A stretch of 64,000 nucleotides of DNA, from positions 5,084,001 to 5,148,000 of the forward strand of contig OZ244951.1 in assembly GCA_965222315.1 (NCBI GenBank), given 5' to 3'. The stretch is from JACKII01 sp965222315. Its GTDB lineage: Bacteria > Pseudomonadota > Alphaproteobacteria > Bin95. Below are positions 59,813-64,000 of this stretch, piece by piece (within the stretch, counting starts at the first letter, position 1; each line of letters begins with the position of its first letter). The position numbers and the translations under genes are program-made. The notes beneath the pieces were generated by a model. The model saw nothing but the letters and a program-made list of their open reading frames with translations. It did no database searches and had not been told where the DNA came from.

Positions 59813-62392
59813 ATGGCACAACTGGAACACATCAAGATTCAGGCTCAGGCCCCGCGCGTTCAGTACATCGCCGATGGTGTGCAAACGCTGTTTACCTACA
59901 CCTTTCCGGCCTTCGAGCCGGAGAATTTGCAGGTCTATGTCAATGAGGTTCTTCAGGTCGGCACGTACACGGCATCCGGTATCGGGTCGAGCCACGGGGG
60001 GGCGGTTTCCTTCGCCGCGCCGCCACTATCGGGCTCGCGTATAACCATTCGCCGCTTGCTTCCGGTCCAGCGCGTTACGGATTTTCAGGAAGGGGGTGAC
60101 TTTCGGGCGGCCACGCTGAACGATGAACTGGACTACCAGGCTGCGGCGCTTCAGCAAGTTCAATCGGACATGGAGCGCGGACTGCGCCTGGCGCCCACCG
60201 ACACCGAGGCCGCGACGACCCTGCCGGTGAAGAGTGCTCGGGCAGGCAAAATTCTTGCCTTCGATGCAGAGGGGCAGCCGGTTGCCCTACCGCCGACGAC
60301 CGATCTGCCGGGCGATGCCAGCACTGCCTTCGTTACGGGAGCTGGACAGATTTCGCCGCGGACCCTTGCAGACCGCTTCTCTGCAATACCGACCGTCCTC
60401 GACCAGGGTGCCAAGGGAGACGGGGGCACGGACGACGGTCCCGTGCTGGCGGCGCTTTCTACGCCGCACTTCCTGCCAACAGGGACTTATGCGGTCAGTG
60501 CGGACGATCTGCCGGCCGTGCGGCCTTACAATGTCTCGGGCGGTGGGGAACTTCTCGATCCCGATGCAACAGAGACGTCATTGCGCACGCGTCAACGCCT
60601 ACTCAATGACCGGGGCATGGCGCGGTCTTTGGGTATGATGGCCAGCCTGCTGCCTGATTTGGGCGGTCCCCAAATTGACATGGCGGCGTTGGCCGAAGCG
60701 ATCTCGGCTGGCGCTGCCAAGGTTGTGTTTGTCGGCGACAGCATAACCGAGGTTGCGGATGTCGAGGAGGAAAACAGCTGGGGCGCGTTGCTCCGCCAGA
60801 GCTTGGAGCGCACCTTTCCAGCGGTGGCCTGGGGTTTTGCCAACCTCTCCCTCGCCTCCCGCCATGCAGGGCACCTTGCCGATCCCGCCTATGCCGGGTT
60901 GTCGAGTGAGCCGATCGACAAGGAACTGGGCTTTCATCGCAGTTCGATTTCGGGTTTCCCGCGCGAAAGCTGGCAGGCGGGCTCTGTGACTGGCAAGTCC
61001 TGGCGTGATCATGTGAGGGACGAAGTGCCGGATCTGGTCATCTGGGCACACGGCATGAACAATTTCCACCTGTCGGGCCAGGAATACTACACCGCGGTGA
61101 CGGACTTCCTCGACTATGCCGCGACCTGGCCAAAAGTTCCCGCTGTTGCCTTGGCGACGACGTTTCTGCCGACAAGGCTCGACCCAACGTACCGCGCACG
61201 GCAGGCGGCGCACGATGGCCACTACCGCATTTTGCGGGACGTGGCGGCCAACAGGCGCCTGGGTCTAATCGATGCAAACCGTGTCTACCATTTTCTGCGG
61301 GACGGTCTCGATGAAGGCCGCCGGCATTGGTTCCGGGAGGACGCATTCCGCGGCTGGAATACGGCATGGTGGGACTTCCTGGAGGGCGGCTCCAGTCAGG
61401 TGCTGGAGACATCCGGGCGTTTGCAGTTTTCGGGCGTTGCCCGGCCGCGGCGGAAACTGCGGGCCGCTGATTTTCAAGCCGATATCGTCTGGCGTCCGGC
61501 GAACGGCGGTGATGTGCTTGCCTTCAACTATCGCGTCGATCCGGACAACAGTGCGGACCGGTATGAGTTCCAGTGGTCGGGTCCGAATCTGAAGATCTAC
61601 TGGAAGTCGACCGTCAAACTGGCCGCCATAGATGCGGCGGCGAGCGTGGATGCGGACAACTTCGTCCGCATCCGCTGTGATGGCGCGCGGCACCGGGTCT
61701 GGATCAACGGGCTCCTGAAGCTCGACGGCTATGACTATGAGTCGCTCGCTGAAGGTTCGTGCGCCTACAGGGCCTATTTGGGTAGCGCCGCGCCTGCGGA
61801 GATCGGATGCACGCTCAAAGCCGGTTATCCCGCCCAGTATGCCCGTCCGTTGCTGCACGAAGATGATCTGATCGGAATGGGTGATTGGGGGACGAATCCC
61901 GACAGCGAAGGCGGCAACGCCATCAACCACCCGAGCACGGCCGGTCACTATCTGATCTACGGACCGGCGATCGGTACGTTCATCGCAGGATTGCGTCAGC
62001 AGAAGGGCGACCGTGGGACGGTATCGGCCAAAGCGACCAGTGCAATCTCAACCACGTCAACGTCCTTTGCCGATACGGGCGAAACGGTCAGCATCGGCGC
62101 CGTTGGTGGCGAGCAGGCCTATGTCAGCTTCAACCTACATGTCCGCAATCAGTCACCTGTCACTAACGCGAACCTGGCGCGTGTGACGTTGAACGGCGCC
62201 CAGGTCGTAGAAACGACACAATACCTGCCACCGACAGACAATCGCGGTGTCGTTGTCTCGATGTCACGCGTGCCGGTCGACCTTGTGGCGGGCACGAACG
62301 AGTTCCGTCTGCAATGGATGGCGGAAAGTGGGGGGCACGTACTGGAAAGTGCTGTGCCGGGGCGGTCTCTGACGGTTGAGAGGCTCCGATAA
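59813..62392 (+). CDS. Tailspike protein with SGNH esterase domain
   Basis: An 859-residue protein. The N-terminal 130 residues match T7 tail-fibre virion-binding domains (ADGVQTLFTYTFPAFEPENL, RLLPVQRVTDFQEGGDF). A short pectate-lyase-3-like start follows (GAKGDGGTDDGP, 199-210) without a beta-helix. The SGNH hydrolase runs from VVFVGDSIT (Ser310) through GMNN (N417) to NHPSTAGH (H706). Residues about 535-672 are a lectin-like beta sandwich inserted inside it. A beta-rich C-terminus of about 120 residues ends the protein. A likely role is deacetylation of host O-antigen or capsule during adsorption. Confidence 0.82.
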   Translation: MAQLEHIKIQAQAPRVQYIADGVQTLFTYTFPAFEPENLQVYVNEVLQVGTYTASGIGSSHGGAVSFAAPPLSGSRITIRRLLPVQRVTDFQEGGDFRAATLNDELDYQAAALQQVQSDMERGLRLAPTDTEAATTLPVKSARAGKILAFDAEGQPVALPPTTDLPGDASTAFVTGAGQISPRTLADRFSAIPTVLDQGAKGDGGTDDGPVLAALSTPHFLPTGTYAVSADDLPAVRPYNVSGGGELLDPDATETSLRTRQRLLNDRGMARSLGMMASLLPDLGGPQIDMAALAEAISAGAAKVVFVGDSITEVADVEEENSWGALLRQSLERTFPAVAWGFANLSLASRHAGHLADPAYAGLSSEPIDKELGFHRSSISGFPRESWQAGSVTGKSWRDHVRDEVPDLVIWAHGMNNFHLSGQEYYTAVTDFLDYAATWPKVPAVALATTFLPTRLDPTYRARQAAHDGHYRILRDVAANRRLGLIDANRVYHFLRDGLDEGRRHWFREDAFRGWNTAWWDFLEGGSSQVLETSGRLQFSGVARPRRKLRAADFQADIVWRPANGGDVLAFNYRVDPDNSADRYEFQWSGPNLKIYWKSTVKLAAIDAAASVDADNFVRIRCDGARHRVWINGLLKLDGYDYESLAEGSCAYRAYLGSAAPAEIGCTLKAGYPAQYARPLLHEDDLIGMGDWGTNPDSEGGNAINHPSTAGHYLIYGPAIGTFIAGLRQQKGDRGTVSAKATSAISTTSTSFADTGETVSIGAVGGEQAYVSFNLHVRNQSPVTNANLARVTLNGAQVVETTQYLPPTDNRGVVVSMSRVPVDLVAGTNEFRLQWMAESGGHVLESAVPGRSLTVERLR

Positions 62393-62664
62393 TGGCGGCG
62401 AACGCACCTGCAAGCCTGGTCGACTCCGAAGCGCGCGAGCGCATCGCGGAGTTGGCCGGCCGCCTGTCGGCTCACGAACGTCATTGCGAGGAACGGCACA
62501 ACAATCTGCGCGATTTCATGGCTCAGATCGAACGGGATACGGAACGAATACACGCGAGGCTCAGCGCTATCTGGCGTTGGATCATGAGCGTGCTCGTCCT
62601 GCTGATTGTCACGATCCTCGGACTCATGAGCAACATCATAACCCGCACAATGATGGGAGTTTAA
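62392..62664 (+). CDS. XhlA-like membrane protein (holin/lysis region)
   Basis: A 90-residue protein with an N-terminal amphipathic coiled segment (ARERIAELAGRLSAHERHCEERH) and a single C-terminal transmembrane helix (WIMSVLVLLIVTILGLMSNII). This is the layout of XhlA/haemolysin-type phage proteins that help holins. It overlaps the tailspike stop by 1 bp (TAATG) and is 1 bp from the next gene. Confidence 0.65.
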   Translation: MAANAPASLVDSEARERIAELAGRLSAHERHCEERHNNLRDFMAQIERDTERIHARLSAIWRWIMSVLVLLIVTILGLMSNIITRTMMGV

Positions 62665-62665
62665 A

Positions 62666-63316
62666 ATGAACTTAGTCACCTGGAATCATTCCGGAAAATA
62701 CAACAAGGCGACGGCAGCCGCCGTCTCTCAGGCGCTGGTCCAGCTTGTTGCCGCCTTTGTGCAGTTTCCGCCGGATTTGGAGCAGGCCATTGGCATCGTC
62801 CTGACATCAGTGCTGGTCTATCTCGTGCCAAATCGTTCAACCGCGGAAGCTGGCAAACAAGGTGCGCCTACGTCGGCGGAGCCGCTGGTCGCTCACTTGC
62901 CGGCACCAGCCTTGGCGGCCGCATTGGCGTTGAGTCTATTCCTGGTTGGTTGTGCATCGCTGGTTTCCGGCGACGCCATTGCAGACAAGGTGCTGGGTGC
63001 GGATTGCGGCCCGGAAAGCCGGGTTTTCCGGGCCCGTGCCCTGACTGATGGGATTGAGCGAGCCTATCCAGACTTGGCCCTCGAGAGCGTACGCGAGGCC
63101 CTGTCGCAAATGAGCGAAGCTGTCAAAGGTGGGGAGCCGGTTGGACCGGCGGTAGGGGCCTTTCAGGACGCGATGATCTCCACGCTTGCCCCGATGATCT
63201 TGGCAGGCGGACAAGCTGGAGAGCCCGCTTGGATGAGCCTGCTGCACCTGCCTCCGGTGGCGGCGGAACTCGCCATGGTTCGCCATCAGGTTGGTGCATT
63301 CTGCGCTGCTGTTTGA
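62666..63316 (+). CDS. Holin-like protein fused to a lipobox-bearing domain
   Basis: A 216-residue protein. Residues 1-52 contain a holin-like segment (AVSQALVQLVAAFVQF, IGIVLTSVLVYLVPN). After a short linker, a second hydrophobic stretch ends in a lipobox-like sequence (ALALSLFLVGCASLVSG, Cys near 93). About 120 helical residues with no hydrophobic segment follow. No internal ATG precedes the second part, though GTG codons exist, so a nested second product is possible. A holin fused or overlapped with an outer-spanin-like lipoprotein would fit its lysis-region position; this is inference. Confidence 0.6.
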   Translation: MNLVTWNHSGKYNKATAAAVSQALVQLVAAFVQFPPDLEQAIGIVLTSVLVYLVPNRSTAEAGKQGAPTSAEPLVAHLPAPALAAALALSLFLVGCASLVSGDAIADKVLGADCGPESRVFRARALTDGIERAYPDLALESVREALSQMSEAVKGGEPVGPAVGAFQDAMISTLAPMILAGGQAGEPAWMSLLHLPPVAAELAMVRHQVGAFCAAV

Positions 63317-63346
63317 CTTGTAAAAAGAACAAAAAGGGATCAAATA

Positions 63347-63652
63347 ATGTTTAAGTATCTGATAATGGCTGGATGCTTGGCGGCTCTCCTGCCCGCGGCG
63401 TCTGCCAGGGCACAGTCGGCTTGTGCTCCCCGCGCGTCCCTTGTGCAGGACCTCGCCGGGAAATACGCCGAACAGCAGGTCGCCATGGGCCTGGCAGCTG
63501 GTGGGCAGGTGATGGAGATTTTCGCTAATGCCGCCCAGGAATGGACCTTGATCGCGACGCGGCCTGACGGGGTGAGCTGTATCGTTGCGACGGGCACCCA
63601 CTTGAGCCTGGTCCCGGCGCTGCCGGATTCTCCGCCCGCCGACCCGGCTTAG
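63347..63652 (+). CDS. Small secreted protein with two cysteines
   Basis: A 101-residue protein with a signal peptide (MFKYLIMAGCLAALLPAASARAQ, cleavage near 23) and AAGGGA upstream of the ATG. The mature part, SACAPRASLVQDLAGKYAEQQ, MEIFANAAQEWTLIATRPDG and SCIVATGTHL, resembles a small periplasmic protein family common in alphaproteobacterial genomes. The two mature Cys could form a disulfide. Its place between lysis and packaging genes suggests a host-derived cargo (moron) gene. Function unknown. Confidence 0.68.
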   Translation: MFKYLIMAGCLAALLPAASARAQSACAPRASLVQDLAGKYAEQQVAMGLAAGGQVMEIFANAAQEWTLIATRPDGVSCIVATGTHLSLVPALPDSPPADPA

Positions 63653-63982
63653 ATGTCAATGAGCGAACCATCACCATGGCTGGGGCTCGCTGAACACTTG
63701 CCATATTTGGTTGAGTCCCAATTCGCTGCCTACCGGCGATTAGCGCATACCGAAATCTTACCGGAAGACGGGCCGCGGGAGTTGGTTGCGTGGGAGAACG
63801 CCCGGAAAGCGGCGTTGAGCCATTTGCAGGCGCTCATCCGGGTCTATGACCTGGTTAGCGGGCACATCACCCAAGAAGAAGGCCAGGCGGGTGGGTGGGA
63901 TCCAGCCCTCGCCAGCGTCCTTGCCGATATCCGCCAGGAACTGGCGGCAACCGACGATGGAGAAGAGGATTTCGATGCATGA
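63653..63982 (+). CDS. Hypothetical protein, candidate small terminase subunit
   Basis: A 109-residue, acidic, mostly helical protein beginning immediately after the preceding stop. WLGLAEHLPYLVESQFAAYRRL and AALSHLQALIRVYDLVSG are helical; the C-terminus is acidic (ATDDGEEDFDA). In T7 gene order the small terminase (gp18) follows the holin (gp17.5) and precedes the large terminase, and this gene occupies that position. There is no sequence motif that proves it, so the assignment is positional. Confidence 0.5.
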   Translation: MSMSEPSPWLGLAEHLPYLVESQFAAYRRLAHTEILPEDGPRELVAWENARKAALSHLQALIRVYDLVSGHITQEEGQAGGWDPALASVLADIRQELAATDDGEEDFDA

Positions 63983-64000
63983 GCGGCCACCTGCTCACCG
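63979..64000 (+). CDS. Start of the next gene (probably large terminase), truncated by window edge
   Basis: ATGAGCGGCCACCTGCTCACC begins at 63979, overlapping the previous stop as ATGA, with GAGGA 9 nt upstream. Only seven codons (MSGHLLT) are visible. The alternative ATG at 63975 is in another frame and closer to the ribosome site. By T7-like order the large terminase is expected here; the sequence alone does not show it. Confidence 0.35.

Larger units (their letters stand above)
51060..64000. mobile_element. Podovirus-like (T7-type late module) prophage or domesticated particle locus, right end not in window
   Basis: From a leftward S24 repressor at 51060, a rightward operon encodes portal, scaffold, capsid, tail tubular A and B, internal virion protein, tailspike and holin-like proteins in T7 gp8-gp17.5 order. 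A candidate small terminase follows. No integrase, att repeat or tRNA junction is visible on the left, and no early or replication genes precede the structural set. Codon and base usage look host-like. The locus continues past 64000, so its full extent and viability cannot be judged. Confidence 0.8.

Noticed and set aside
51060..64000. Standard RcGTA-type gene transfer agent
   Set aside because: The structural families are podoviral (connector, tubular A/B, gp14-like), not the siphovirus-like set of RcGTA, and the gene order is T7-like.

Overview
The window is high-GC bacterial chromosome, most consistent with an alphaproteobacterium of the Rhodospirillales type. I infer this from the protein families: a DUF4170 protein, a DUF2786 protein, a fused indolepyruvate ferredoxin oxidoreductase, tandem YibF-like GSTs, SelA/SelB, and S24/podoviral proteins of alphaproteobacterial style. 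Genes are tightly packed, with many 1-11 bp overlaps. No intergenic stretch exceeds 300 bases. I found no rRNA, tRNA or CRISPR array.

1-31.9 kb is catabolic and accessory metabolism. From the left: the start of a lipoprotein gene, an aroE-like dehydrogenase behind a cluster of ATCTACAT repeats, an LLM flavin oxidoreductase, a secreted protein, a PaaI thioesterase, four tandem GST paralogues, a CaiB-type CoA-transferase coupled to a Bcr/CflA exporter, a second LLM enzyme, a YcaD-type MFS, and the selA-selB pair. After an SDR comes a coherent hydantoin/N-carbamoyl-D-amino-acid block: hyuA-hyuB, a TetR regulator with a perfect palindromic operator, an MFS carrier, and a convergent N-carbamoyl-D-amino-acid hydrolase coupled to a D-threonine-aldolase/D-serine-dehydratase-like PLP enzyme. 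A PEP-CTERM secreted protein then follows a textbook sigma-54 promoter. Next are a methyltransferase, a two-subunit CoA-transferase, another MFS, a second N-carbamoylase, an amidase and a PuuE-like deacetylase. Several REP-like inverted repeats lie in the gaps.

31.9-51 kb is mostly housekeeping: a DUF2786 gene lacking a canonical start, a CinA-like amidase, GT9/GT4/GT9 glycosyltransferases (LPS core type), secA, a 53-residue secreted peptide, an M17 aminopeptidase, an alpha/beta hydrolase, thrS, infC with a strong terminator, the indolepyruvate oxidoreductase, a third LLM enzyme, DUF4170 and a 2OG-Fe(II) oxygenase.

51-64 kb is a T7-like (podoviral) late-gene module on the plus strand behind a divergent S24 (CI/LexA-type) regulator. 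The order is small regulator-like protein, possible permuted papain-fold protein, small virion protein, portal, Bbp19-like, scaffold, capsid, small capsid-associated protein, tail tubular A, tail tubular B, gp14-like internal virion protein, tailspike with an SGNH esterase, XhlA/holin-like proteins and a candidate small terminase. The window ends where the large terminase would be expected. No integrase, phage polymerase, replication genes or gp15/gp16 ejection proteins are visible. The element is either a prophage with its early genes to the right, or a reduced or domesticated podoviral particle locus.
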